Source: Patagioenas fasciata
Lineage: Eukaryota; Chordata; Aves; Columbiformes; Columbidae
Direction of reading: 5' to 3'
DNA length: 64,000 nucleotides
NCBI RefSeq assembly: GCF_037038585.1
Contig: NC_092520.1
Coordinates: 711,001-775,000, forward strand
Translations under genes and position numbers: made by a program
Notes under the pieces: model-generated
Database searches by the model: none
What the model was told of the DNA's origin: nothing
The model's input: only the letters and a program-made list of their open reading frames with translations
Part shown: piece after piece, positions 1-10,583 of the stretch
Numbering within the stretch: position 1 is the stretch's first letter
How the letters are laid out: every line of letters starts with the position of its first letter

Positions 1-400
1 TTAATTTCATCTGGTGTTATGTCTGTATTTTTAGGCAGTTCCAAGCTCTGAGCCAAGTTCAAATTTTAGCCAAATTGAGGCAAAATATAGAACAATCTAT
101 TCAGAAAAGCTACTATGCAGATATGCCAACCTAAGTGGACTGCATCTCTTACTGAGTTAATAAGTTACTTCATTACTCCTATTACAGATATCCCACATTA
201 AGTGAATATTGTCATAGAGAACTGCCAGTCATGTACCTGTAACCTCAGTTTGCTTCCTTGTATGGGTTCATTACAACAATGCTAATTATTGGTCTGCAAG
301 CCATTCCTTGGTTGAATCAACTTTAAACAAGGTGTAGACACAGAGTAGTAACATCTGCCAACCCAGTCACCTGTGAAGACCTGCAATTCCCTGATCCTAG
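1..400. other. gene-free left edge
   Basis: AT-rich sequence in which I see no gene, repeat or recognisable mobile element. It leads directly into the telomere-type repeat. Confidence 0.5.
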
Positions 401-540
401 CTAACGCTAACCCTAACCCTAACCCTAACCCTAACCCTAACCCTAACCCTAACCCTAACCCTAACCCTAACCCTAACCCCTAACCCTAACCCTAACCCTA
501 ACCCTAACCCTAATCCTAACCCTAACCCTAACCCTACCCT
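401..540 (+). repeat. interstitial telomeric repeat (CCCTAA)n
   Basis: About 23 hexamers of CCCTAA on the + strand, mostly perfect, with a few variants (an early CGCTAA, one unit with an extra C near 480, one TAATCC near 513, and a degenerate ACCCTACCCT end). Ordinary unique sequence lies on both sides, so this is an internal block and not a chromosome end in this window. The orientation is that of a left-hand telomere. Confidence 0.97.
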
Positions 541-3026
541 TGCTTGCACAGACCTGAAGAGGATGGCAAACACTGCCAGGAAGGTAATAATTTGTTCTTC
601 TTCCCTAGGGAAAGGACAAAAGTCATGAGCTCCACTGATATAGGCTTGACACTAGAAAAATGCTCTGGAATGGATGATTTGGGGAAAGTATAGAATTTCT
701 GCAATGGGAGATCAGATTGTGCATGAGTCTATTAGAGATTACTTTGGGCTGGGGAAGGAGCATGGACTGGATGATTACTCTGTCTCTCCCAAACCTCCAA
801 ATTCAAGGGATCTTTGTTTCACGACAGGAGTGCTGGTGGCTTTCAGTGCATCAGATCGGCACGCGGTTGCACAAGGAGTTGTCCGTGTGTTTTTCACGAG
901 CTCAGACTGCATGGCTGGTAGATTTACATTGTCTAAGAATGACACAAAACGCACACAACCTGGTAAATTTAATGGTTATTGCTTAGCAGCAGAGTTGACA
1001 AAAATGAGTGAGGAAAGAGTTAAAATCTCAGCTTCAAGTACCAGGATCTATTCACTCCTGACAAAGTCAGGGAAGCTTTGCCAGTCTGCCAGCAATCAAA
1101 GATTTCAACCCATGTTGTGCTTTGTTCAGTCTCGAGCATCTCATTCTCTGAGGGTATTTTAATCTGTTTCACTCTTCAACAATAAATTGCAATAAGTTTG
1201 CAACAAATCTAATGGGCTACAGCAAGCTAGCTCAAGGTGTCTGGTGATGTCCCCTATTTCTAGAAAATATTCTGGATTTTGACTACTGCAATGAGCAAAA
1301 CTTGTCACTTTACAAGTTATTGAATTACTTAATTGTGCAAAATAGGACTCTACCCGCTTTTCATGCCAATAGAGCACAAAGAAAATGCCAACAGGCCTGA
1401 AAGTGCTGCTCCCATCCCTGCTGTTGCAGGTACAGCTCAAAAATAGCTAAAAATCACACAATATCTTTTGAACGTGGCGTTTGTATGTAGGCTGCAACCA
1501 CGGTCATTCTTGGGGTTGGTGGTAGAAGTGAGAGGTCCATGCAAGGCTGGTCGGAGCTATGGGGATGAAGGAGTAGCTCCTCCAGGTGTGATGCAAAACT
1601 GAGTCTGACACCTGTTGAACAGCATTATTTAATAATCTGGATAGCTTTATTATACACCATGAGGTACAGGTACCACCACCCAGAACAGTATATGGGATTG
1701 GTGGATCAGTTACCTCTGACAGAGAGGATGGAGGGAACATCTGCTTGTTTCCAAGCTCTGGATTACAGGATCTCAGATGTGTTTACCCTTTCCAAACAAA
1801 TAACTCTGGCATGAGACACATTTCCTGTTGGACTGGCTTGTGCCAGCTGTGGCTTTGCCTCTCTGAATTTACAGCCAAAGCAACTGACTGCGCTGCAAAC
1901 AGAGTCCTCTTTGCAATAAACTGTTATAAATAATGAAGTCTTGGCAGCATTTTCACGATACTGGCTTCGCAGTATTTGGCCTTAAATCACAAAAAGCAAT
2001 GACTAGAAACAGACTGAAATGCCTGTTGGTTTGTGTCATCTGGAGGATTCAAAGAAGTTTGGGGGGTGATGAAACTGTTTAGGGGCCAAGCAAGTCAAAT
2101 GCCTGGAATGTCAAGGAGATGAAGTCTGGCCCTTCGGTGTGTTGGGGAAAACAGAAGGTACAAGTGCCTGAGAAACTTTCATCTGATTCCCATACTGCCA
2201 GCAGGCGATTTAACCCTTCTGAGCCTGTTTTTCATGTAAAAAAGGGACAATTCACGGGGCTTCATTCTTTCGGCAAGGGCTGAGGGTCAGGAGGTGAAGG
2301 CACCATGGCGGGGTTAGTGCTGGAAGGGACCAGGCTGTTTTTCCTTCCTGATGCCGGAGGCAGGACCCTGTAGGTGGGATGTCCACTCAGAGAGGCACTC
2401 CAGCAAGGTGGTTTGGATTTTGGCTCCAGCAGGAGCAGCCCGCAGGTGGCAGTGCTGTCCCAAAGCAGGCCACAGATCTAGTGGACGATCCTTCCAAAAA
2501 ACGCTCCAGGCGACAACATTGATGTTGGAAATACACACCTGCTGCGGTTTCCCAAGGTGGGGATCAGATGGGGCACACCAGCCCAGCAGAAGACACGGTT
2601 CACATCCGCAGAGCTGTGTGGGTGACCACAGTCCTGCTGAGCCACAGACTCAAAGAATTCTGGGTTTTGTCCCACGTTAGGTTTTGTACTGATGGCAACT
2701 AAAGGTACTCAACTTCTATTTGTATGTGTTGAACTATGGAGTGGAGGGTTGGGGACAACAGCCAGTGCCAGACTGGGATGTGAGGAGCGATATCTCCCGC
2801 ATGTTCAGGCTAAGACCATGTGTGTTTGCATCTTGCCAGTGTTTGGCCTGAGTGTACCTGGATAAGAGGCAGGAGGATTTGACCACAGGTCTGTGTGCCT
2901 GAGAAGACAGGCAGGGGTAGTCTGCCTGTGCCTGGAGTCCCTCACAGTGTCTACTACAGCTCATTCCTCACCCTTTCGATGCCAACTGCTCCTGTGTCTT
3001 TCCTTCCAGCTCTGCAGCAGTGTCTC
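541..3026. other. gene-poor flank upstream of the first receptor gene
   Basis: No gene is recognised. One 162-codon frame opening at an ATG (674-1162, +) resembles no family I know, has low-complexity-free but unremarkable composition, and is probably a chance frame. A good splice acceptor (pyrimidine-rich run ending in AG at 3009) lies 17 bases before the first receptor ATG and probably marks the start of the coding exon. A short ATG-led stretch at 2979 lies upstream of that acceptor and so would be intronic. Confidence 0.5.
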
Positions 3027-3977
3027 ATGTCCTACTCAAACCACTCGAGTCCCTTGTCCTTCATCCTCACAGGCATCCCTGGGCTGGAGGATGTTCAGTT
3101 CTGGATTGCCTTCCCATTCTGCACCATGTACTTCATGGCAGTGCTGGGGAACACCACAGTCCTCTTGGCCATTTGGATGGACCCAAGCCTGCACCTGCCC
3201 ATGTTTTACTTCCTCTCCATGCTGGCTGCCATTGACCTTGTGCTCACCACTTCCACCATGCCCAAGCTGCTCAGCATCTTCTGGTTCCACTCCCATGAGA
3301 TCAACTTTGAGGGCTGTGTGGCCCAGATGTTCTTCATCCACAGCTTCTCCATAGCAGAGTCAGGGGTCCTGCTCACCATGGCCTTTGACCGATACTTGGC
3401 CATCTGCAAGCCCCTGCACTACTCTGCCATCCTGACTGGTCCCACCACTGCCAAGCTGGGTTTGGTTGCTGTGGGCCGTGGCACCGCCATCATCATCCCT
3501 TTGTCATTCATGGTGGCCAGCCTGTCCTACTGCGGCCCGCACGTCATTGACCACTCCTACTGCGAGCACATGTCCGTGGTGAAGCTGGCCTGTGGGGACA
3601 CGCGGCCCAACTGCATCTATGGCATCACAGTTGCCACCATCGTGGTGGGTTCAGACTCCGTCCTCATAGTTGTCTCCTACAGACTGATCCTGAGGGAGGT
3701 CCTAGGCCTCTCCTCCAGGGAGGCTCGTCTGAAGTCCTTCTGCACTTGTGGCTCCCACATTGCTGTCATCCTGCTCTTCTACACACCCGGGCTCTTCTCC
3801 TTCTACACTGACCGCTGGGGCCAGAGCATCCCTGCTCACCTCCGGATCCTGGTGGCTGATCTCTACCTGCTGGTGCCTCCCATGCTCGACCCGCTCATCT
3901 ACGGGATGAGCACCAAGCAGATCCGAGAGCTGGTGCTGAGCCTGCTCCGCCAGAAAGGGATCCCGTCCAGGTCCTGA
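3027..3977 (+). CDS. OR52-like class I olfactory receptor (gene 1)
   Basis: An intact 316-residue seven-helix odorant receptor, expected in the ciliary membrane of olfactory neurons, signalling through Golf and adenylyl cyclase. The N-terminal sequon is N5-H-S, followed by the class I GIPGLE motif at 16-21. The conserved Cys before TM3 is C97, and DRY in FDRYLAIC lies at 121-123. ECL2 holds YCEH. The ICL3/TM6 motif reads KSFCTCGSH, and TM7 reads PPMLDPLIYG, so D288 replaces the usual Asn of NPxxY, a change tolerated in the rhodopsin family. The frame stays open upstream to a GTG at 2895, but an acceptor ends at 3009 and the receptor N terminus fits ATG 3027. The gene stands alone, 1.06 kb left of the tandem array. 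It is clearly divergent from the four array genes. Subfamily within OR52 is not resolved. Confidence 0.95.
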   Translation: MSYSNHSSPLSFILTGIPGLEDVQFWIAFPFCTMYFMAVLGNTTVLLAIWMDPSLHLPMFYFLSMLAAIDLVLTTSTMPKLLSIFWFHSHEINFEGCVAQMFFIHSFSIAESGVLLTMAFDRYLAICKPLHYSAILTGPTTAKLGLVAVGRGTAIIIPLSFMVASLSYCGPHVIDHSYCEHMSVVKLACGDTRPNCIYGITVATIVVGSDSVLIVVSYRLILREVLGLSSREARLKSFCTCGSHIAVILLFYTPGLFSFYTDRWGQSIPAHLRILVADLYLLVPPMLDPLIYGMSTKQIRELVLSLLRQKGIPSRS

Positions 3978-4314
3978 CCTCAGCCCATTGCTAATGCCAG
4001 GTGGGATGGAAAGGGGTTGGGACCAGGGAACAGCAGCAGCATGTTTGGAAAGCAAAGAAAAAGCTTTCAAAACTGTTTGCTGGAACAGCTGGACGATCCT
4101 TCCATCATCTTGGCCAAACCCTGAAAGATGGGAGCACCATGGAAACTTTGACTGATGAAGCATTCTGTTTATAGAGTGAATTCTACATTCCTCTTCAGAA
4201 TGCAAAGATAAATTGCATCCAACTGTATCTGTACCTGTCCTCCTCACACCCGTATCACCTCATGGCTTTCCTCTTCATCTCTGCTCTCCATATAAGACTG
4301 TCACCCCTTTGGGA

Positions 4315-4320
4315 ATTAAA
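4315..4320 (+). promoter_or_regulatory. candidate polyadenylation signal ATTAAA of gene 1
   Basis: ATTAAA 338 bases after the stop of gene 1, followed at once by a GT-rich stretch (GTCTGTTTGTGGG), the usual layout of a poly(A) site. Confidence 0.45.
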
Positions 4321-4407
4321 GTCTGTTTGTGGGTTCATCCTCCACACATACCTTTTCCAGCCAATCTGTAACTCTTCATTTATTCACTGACTAGTGAACA
4401 CATGGAG

Positions 4408-4466
4408 ACACACACACACACATACACACATACATACACACACACACACACACTCACTCACACTCT
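4408..4466 (+). repeat. (CA)n microsatellite
   Basis: Dinucleotide ACAC tract interrupted by TACA and CTCA variants. Confidence 0.9.
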
Positions 4467-4612
4467 CATCTGGATGCTGGCCTAAACAGATCTTCTTTTC
4501 CTCCTAACTCTGTCTTGGATGCGTTTGCAACCAACACAAAAACTCAGCTCATTCAAGAACAGGTCCACAAGTCACACTGAAACCCTGCAGTGTCAAGTAA
4601 GATAATGTTCTT

Positions 4613-4613
4613 C

Positions 4614-4681
<68 letters not shown>

Positions 4682-4737
4682 TAATATTATTAATATTATT
4701 TTCTTTATTACTTTCTTTATTATTTCCTTTATTATTA
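4613..4737 (+). repeat. (TAT)n microsatellite with degenerate T/A-rich tail
   Basis: Over 20 uninterrupted TAT/ATT triplets, then decayed TTATT and CTTTATT units. It translates as poly-tyrosine in one frame, which is an artefact. Confidence 0.95.
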
Positions 4738-5930
4738 GAAACACCAAAACATCATCAGCCATGAAATGCTGGTCAAACACATTTTTTTCCGACACTTTGA
4801 TGGGACTCCCTAACTTTCTCTACCGTGTCTCCTGCCTAAACACATAGGCACCTGTAACGGGATTTTGAGAAACTCCAGGTTTTCACAAGTCTTCACTTGC
4901 CCCCGAACTCCTGTCAGATCCTGCTCCTGTGGATATGGCGCTTTAGCAAACCGGTTCTCCTCTCTGCAGACCCTGTAATTCTGCACGTGCTGCACTGCAC
5001 CAGGGTGACACATCATCGCTTTGTCCCCTGAACCAATGCCCAGGGGCAGCGCTGTGCCAGGGGGAGCAGGAGCTGTCTGCCATGGGGTGCACAGAGCGGG
5101 TGGAGAGGGCGATCGCACAAGTCTCCTCTGCTTCATGCAGATCTCTTTATGCAAAGGGCAGGGCCATAAACTACAAAAACACCCGACAGAGCCATAAACT
5201 ACAAAAAAGCCTACAGGACGATAAGGTCACCTGCAAGCAAGGGAGGTGAGGAGCAGGAGTGTGGATTAAAGTAGGGGAGTAGAGCACAGGGACTAAGCTC
5301 TTATTGTTCTCCTCAGCAAACCCGTAACAGATTTTAACTGTGATGAAAATTCATTTCCTAACAATACACACTGACTTATTGTCCCAGCTCTCCTTATGCC
5401 TTCAGCTAATGGGAATCAGGGCACTCAAGTCTGGCCTCTGAAAGAATCTGAGGTCCTGCACGTATCCTGCACCGAGCTGGAGAGGAGAAGGGAAGGTTGC
5501 AAAGAGCTGTGGTGACCACCAAACCCCAGCTGGTGGGTACAAACTCAATTCTTCCAGTATCTCCTGACATTGCTGCCTTTGGGCTCTTCTGGATTGCACA
5601 CAGTCGTACCCACTACCACCACCTCGGGAAAAGCACCATCCACCCAGCGCCCAACCACTGAAGCACGGCGCAGATCCTCCTGCCTGACTTGGAGACCAGA
5701 CTCTTCCACCCCAAGTCTCCCATGCTGGTCGAAGTTGGGGCTGGAAGGGCCAGTGCCAGGTGCCTTGCCTGGAGCCTGCCAGGCCGTGGACTCACCCTCC
5801 AATGACGGATCTTCTCCCCGTGTGCCAGACTCACTCTGCCCCTCACCACCCCCTGAAAGCACCAGAAACTTCTAGGTTGATGGACCACTGTGGTCATGCA
5901 CACGCCCCTCGGTTGACAGACAGGGCCCTT

Positions 5931-6144
5931 GACCAATGAAAAGCCTTGGCTGAGAGAAGTTTCTAGACAACTCCCATAAGTGACCACAGCTCAGATTCAA
6001 CAGGGGTATAAATGGAGCTGCTGAAGACCCCAATAGAGTTGATGTCCTTGGAGCAGTGGGTCTGCGGTCGGAGACTCTCACCCTTAGAATGAGCATCTAA
6101 GGATCATTCACCACGGACTGAGGCGCCTTGCTGACATGGTAAGT
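5931..6144 (+). promoter_or_regulatory. promoter-like block with splice donor, unit 1
   Basis: A CCAAT box (5933-5937), a TATAAAT box 70 bases on (6007-6013) and, about 125 bases further, a strong splice donor CATG|GTAAGTGA (cut after 6138). This is the layout of a promoter with a short noncoding first exon. A strong acceptor (pyrimidine tract ending in AG at 10464-10465) precedes the receptor ATG, so a roughly 4.3-kb 5' intron is possible, as is common in OR genes. The block could instead derive from an old LTR: the cap-to-donor layout is also LTR-like, but I could not find TG/CA ends, an AATAAA or target duplications. Confidence 0.45.
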
Positions 6145-6826
6145 GATCATCTGGGGACCCATGAGAGTCCTCACTTTGACACAGAGTGAGAAGACGTTAA
6201 TCTTGAATGATCACCCTTGAGTTCTGTGATCTGATCCCCTTGAGCTTGAGTTGGTTGTGTAATAATTAACTCTGAACCAGTGTCCAAACCTGTGTTGTGG
6301 AATGTTATTGGAGTGCTGAATAATTTTGGATAAATCCGTTCGTGGTTGGTTTCTGTTTAACAGATCTGGTTAGTATAAAGTCTGTTTGGAGTTAGTTTCC
6401 TGCCTCAACTGACTTTTGGGGTGTCTCAGTGACACCAGTATCACCCAACCTTCCCTCCCTTGGGCACCCCCAGCCAGGCTTGGTGCAGCTCTTCTCCTCC
6501 CCTTCAGGGAAGCCCACCACCCAGCAGCCCTCTCACCACACAGTGCCAGCCCTCCTTGGTCAGGGGGTTCTCAATGGCAAAGCCCGGCTTTGCAGAAGAA
6601 GGAGACACAGACAACATGTGTTTCTCTTAGGTCAAAGTGGCCAGAATTGGTCTGTGACATGATTTCTATCTACTGCACTCTTTCTACTGTTGCCTTAGAG
6701 GATGCAAAGCACAAGTGTGGGACAGGACATCCCTCCCCAGGACTTGTAGCCTCTTACAGAATGGACACAGCCAGGAGCTCCACCTCATGGTCACACAGAC
6801 CGTGGAAGGACACCCAGACCACATTT

Positions 6827-7617
6827 CACAGAATCACAGAATGGACTGGGTTGGAAAAGACCTGAGAGATCATCCAGTCCAGCCCTTGGTCCAACTCCAG
6901 CCCATTGACCAGATCGTGGCACTAAGTGCCATGGCCAATCTCAGTTTAAAAACCTCCATGGCTGGTGAGCCCAGCACCTCCCTGGGCAGCCATTCCAATG
7001 CTGACCACTCTCTCTGCACAGAATTGCTTTCTTATCTCCAGCCTCAATTTCCCCTGGCAGAGTTGAAGCCCATGCCCCCTTGTCCTATTGCTGAGTGCCT
7101 GGGAGAAGAGCCCAATCCCCCCTGGCTAGAACTGCCCTTCAGGTCGTTCTAGAGAGTGCTGAGCTCACCTCTAAGCCTCCTCTGCTCCAGACTGAACAAG
7201 CCCAGCTCCCTCAGCCTCTCCCCATAGGGCTTGTGCTCAAGTCCCTTCCCCAGTCTTGTTGCTCTTCTCTGGACCCGCTCCAGCACTTCAATCTCTTTCC
7301 TGAGCTGAGGGGCCCAGAACTGAACACAACACTCCAGGTGTGGCCTCCCCAATGCAGAGCACAGGGGAAGGATCACTGCCCTTGTCCTGCTGACCACGCC
7401 GGTTTGGATACAGGACAGGACACCATTGGCCTTCTTGGCCACCTGGGCACACTGTTGGCTCCTGTTGAGCTTCCTGTCCATCAGTCCCCCCAGGTCCCTT
7501 TCTGCCTGACTGCTCTCCAGCCACTCTGCGCCAGCCTGGAGCGCTGCAGGAGGTTGTTGTGGCCAAAGTGCAGGACCCGGCACTTGGCCTGGTTGAACTT
7601 CATCCCATTGGAATCAG
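6827..7617 (-). mobile_element. CR1 LINE 3' fragment, minus strand (left inverted arm, unit 1)
   Basis: The minus strand reads the C-terminal part of the CR1 reverse-transcriptase ORF ([45 protein letters not shown]) and ends with ATTCTGTGATTCTGTG, the CR1 3' tail. It is closely related to the larger CR1 copy at 41931-43988 but shares private differences with the plus-strand fragment of the same unit. Its 36-bp outer flank (6791-6826) is also found at the plus-strand arm. Confidence 0.93.
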
Positions 7618-10065
7618 AATTCGCACCTGGAAAGATGCAGCATCCTGAAAATAGAGAGCTGGCATTGCCAAGCTCAGGGACCTGTGTTTGGAAGGCTGCA
7701 CGTCAAAGGGCGAGGAAGAGTTCAAACTGCTGCAAGGGTGAGAAACACAACAGGGGATTGGCAACAGCATCTTGATTAAACGAACTGAGTTAGAGGGTTG
7801 GTCAGTAATGAGCGAGTCGGCTGCGCACGCCCTTGTGTGTGGACTCGTTTCTCGAGCCCTGAGACCGACACACCAGGGATTCCTCTCAGCAAACTCACAA
7901 ATGCTTCCAGCACTGAAAGCTCAGAGTCAGAGCAGCCGGGGACATTCCTGGGGGCAGCAGGGCTGGCAGCATCGCTGCTGCTGGGGTGGGCGAGGAGGGT
8001 ATGGCTGCTCACTGATCTGGATGAACCTGCAGCAGCAAGCCAGGTAGGTCATCCATCTGTGTGGGGATTTCAAATAGAAACAGCAAAGAGGATATTCTGC
8101 TGTCATATTTTACTTATAAATGTAATATATGTATGTATTAGAAGAAAAAATAATAAAAAAATAGCCTGGAAAAGGCCTCATGACCATCTCCACTCCCATC
8201 CTTCTTGACCGTATTCTCTACAAACAAATGTTATGATATTTGGAAAAACTTCAAGGCAACTGTGGCTTCTTGCAACAGAAAATTCTCAGACCAGCTTGCA
8301 CATGGTCATCTCAGAAGATCTGATCTAGAACTAAATAAATTGTTTGCTTTCAGGAATGGGAAGGGGTGGGCGGGAGGAGCAGGGAGGGAATGTGCGGGTT
8401 TGGTTTTGAAGGTGTTTCTGCTGTCTCCCCCTGCCCCACCCTCAGAAGCCTTTCAGAAGAGAGTGAACAAACCCTGATTCCATCTGGCTGCCTTGCCAAT
8501 GAAAGGGGCTGTGTTGAGGTCGTCCCCAATAGATTTTTGTCCTGCTCAGTCTTCTGTGAAAACAGAGCATTGTCTCCTTGGGCACTGCAGCTTTATTTTC
8601 ATCAGCACATTGCTATCTTTGCCATCGGAGACATTTTCTTTAAGCCTAGACTGGATTTCTCCTACTCTTTCAGGGCTTCAGACCCCTGACTTTCCTTTCA
8701 CAGGACACGTAGGACACATTTTTCCGTTCCCCTTCACTGCAGCCTTTAAGATGCTTCAAGGCTTTTCTCAGGGTGAGTCAGTCACCTCAGCTCTCCAGCT
8801 TCACTTGGTCCTCATTCTGAACTCCGTGCAGTTTGCCCTTGTTTTCCATAAAGTGCCCACCACAAGGCACATCACTCTGAAGATCTTCCAGCTCAGTCCT
8901 CTGCTCCTGCCCTTCACGTTCATCCTACCTGAGTGTGTTCCACCAAACAAGCAATTCTGAGAGTATCAGTAGCTCAAAACTTCACTTTGATCCGTGAATG
9001 TGTTTTATAAAAGAAGAGAAAGAGCAGCAGTCAGATTGGCCTGGGAAGATCTACCTTCGATAATGTGATGCTCTCTGGACACGTCGCCCTCTGCCTGCAA
9101 GGTCCTGCTGGAAAACACCAGCTGGTTTGGTTGACAGATGAGCTGTAGCCCTGGGAAACAGAAACCCCAATGCTTCTCTTTCCCGAGGGGAAGAGGTGAA
9201 AGCCATATGGGCAACTGGACCGAAAAATCGTGGGAGTATTTAAACCACAAATAGAGCAGAGCTCTTCAAAGACTGGTCTTGGGGAAACTCCTGTGCATCA
9301 TCAGAGGCCCCTTGGTGAGACCTCGTCTGTACCTCTGGCCAAGCGTGGCCAAGAAAGGTGCTCTAAAGGAAGGTGTAGAGAGGAAAAGCCCTTGTGGACC
9401 AGGAGCAGAGCTCTGGCCTTGTGAAAGGGGACAAAGAGCAGAGAGGAGTTTGCGCAGCCAGTGTCAGGCTGGGAGGAGGGTTATGTGGTTCTATGGATGT
9501 GCTGGGGTGAAAATGCCAGGGAGGAAAAAGCATCAGATTCAGCTTCAGAGGTGACAGACGGAAACTGGGTGGGAACAAATGGAGAGAGGAAAGTGGAGGT
9601 AATTTCCCAGCTGTTGGAGCAGGGTGGAGGGCTGGGACTGTCCTCAGCAGAGGCATGAAACCAGAATACCCCAGGGTGCTGACTGCCGGTTCTCCTGGGC
9701 AAGATGAGTTGTCACACCTGAAGCAACAGGCACTCAGCTTGGTGATCCAGAAAGTCCTTTTCAGCTCAATCTTCCTAGATCCAGAGCAAGAAAAGGGGAA
9801 ACTTAGATGGGAAATCAAACAGTCGGTGCTAATAGAAGGGTTAAAATTTCTCCTGCAGGTCTGAAGTAAAACTTCCATCACCTGAGGTTTAGTTATTTCC
9901 ATGGTGGCTGGTAAAGGAAGGTCAAGGATTTGACTAACTCTTCTTTGCCTGTTTTGATGTAGGAACTATGGGATGTCAAATGATGCCAGTGAATGTCAGT
10001 CATGCAAAAGAGAAGGGATGATTTCACGAAAGGTTCCACTAGTTTGTCAAGCTCCTTGGTAAAAG

Positions 10066-10289
10066 ATGAGGAAGAAATTTTTTACAATGAGGGTGGTGAG
10101 AGCCTGGCCCAGGTTGGGCAGAGAGGTGGTGGATGAACCATCCCTGGAGACATCCCAGGCCAGGCTGGACGGGGCTCTGAGCACCCTGAGCTGGTGAAGA
10201 TGTCCCTGTCATGGCAGGGGGAACTGGGGAGCTGGGAAGGTCCCTTCAACCCAAACGATTCTATGATTTTATGATTCTATGATTCTATG
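10066..10289 (+). mobile_element. CR1 LINE 3' end fragment, unit 1
   Basis: Typical CR1 terminal sequence (GAGGAAGAAATTTTTTACAA, GAGGGTGGTGAGAGCCTGG and so on) ending in GATTCTATGATTCTATGG. It is a different subfamily from the inverted pair and ends 176 bases before the candidate splice acceptor of the receptor exon. Confidence 0.9.
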
Positions 10290-10583
10290 GTATGGATAGT
10301 GAAATTTTGCACAGAAGAGGCTAGATGGGTTTCCGAGGTGTGGTTAACAATAATGGAGAAACCACATCAAGCTCAGGAAGTCCCTGAGCTTCAAATTGTT
10401 GGAAGCTGGGGAGGCACCGAGGAGAGGTATCATGCTATGTTTCCTTTCTCATGTTCTCCCCTCAGGGTCTGCTTTTGCTGCTGGGTGTGGGATCTGAGGC
10501 TGGATGGACCTTTGATGTGAGCCAGGGGATGGCTGTCCTTGTGCGCCTGGGCTCTCCTCGCTCAGGCTCCTGCAGCGACCAAC

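Noticed and set aside
401-540. True chromosome end
   Set aside because: Four hundred bases of unique sequence lie outside it and ordinary sequence follows inside.
674-1162. 162-codon ATG frame near the left edge
   Set aside because: No recognisable domain, overlapping alternative frames of similar quality; chance is the simplest reading.
4590-4847. Poly-tyrosine protein
   Set aside because: Translation of a (TAT)n microsatellite.
5545-5862. 105- and 124-codon minus-strand frames conserved between units
   Set aside because: No ATG start for the first, mutual overlap in different frames, and loss of most of the region in unit 3 without other effect.
5876-6420. Calling the promoter-like block a solo LTR
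   Set aside because: It has a TATA box and donor in LTR-like order, but I could not find matching ends, a poly(A) signal or target duplications. Left as a promoter-like block with this alternative noted.
7095-7775. 226-codon plus-strand frame repeated in all units
   Set aside because: It is antisense to the CR1 fragment for most of its length and has no family resemblance; copies are alike only because the units are.
10539-10583. Longer 352-residue version of the array receptors, and the same in units 2 to 4
   Set aside because: That frame opens at TTG. The first ATG gives the normal receptor N terminus with its sequon.
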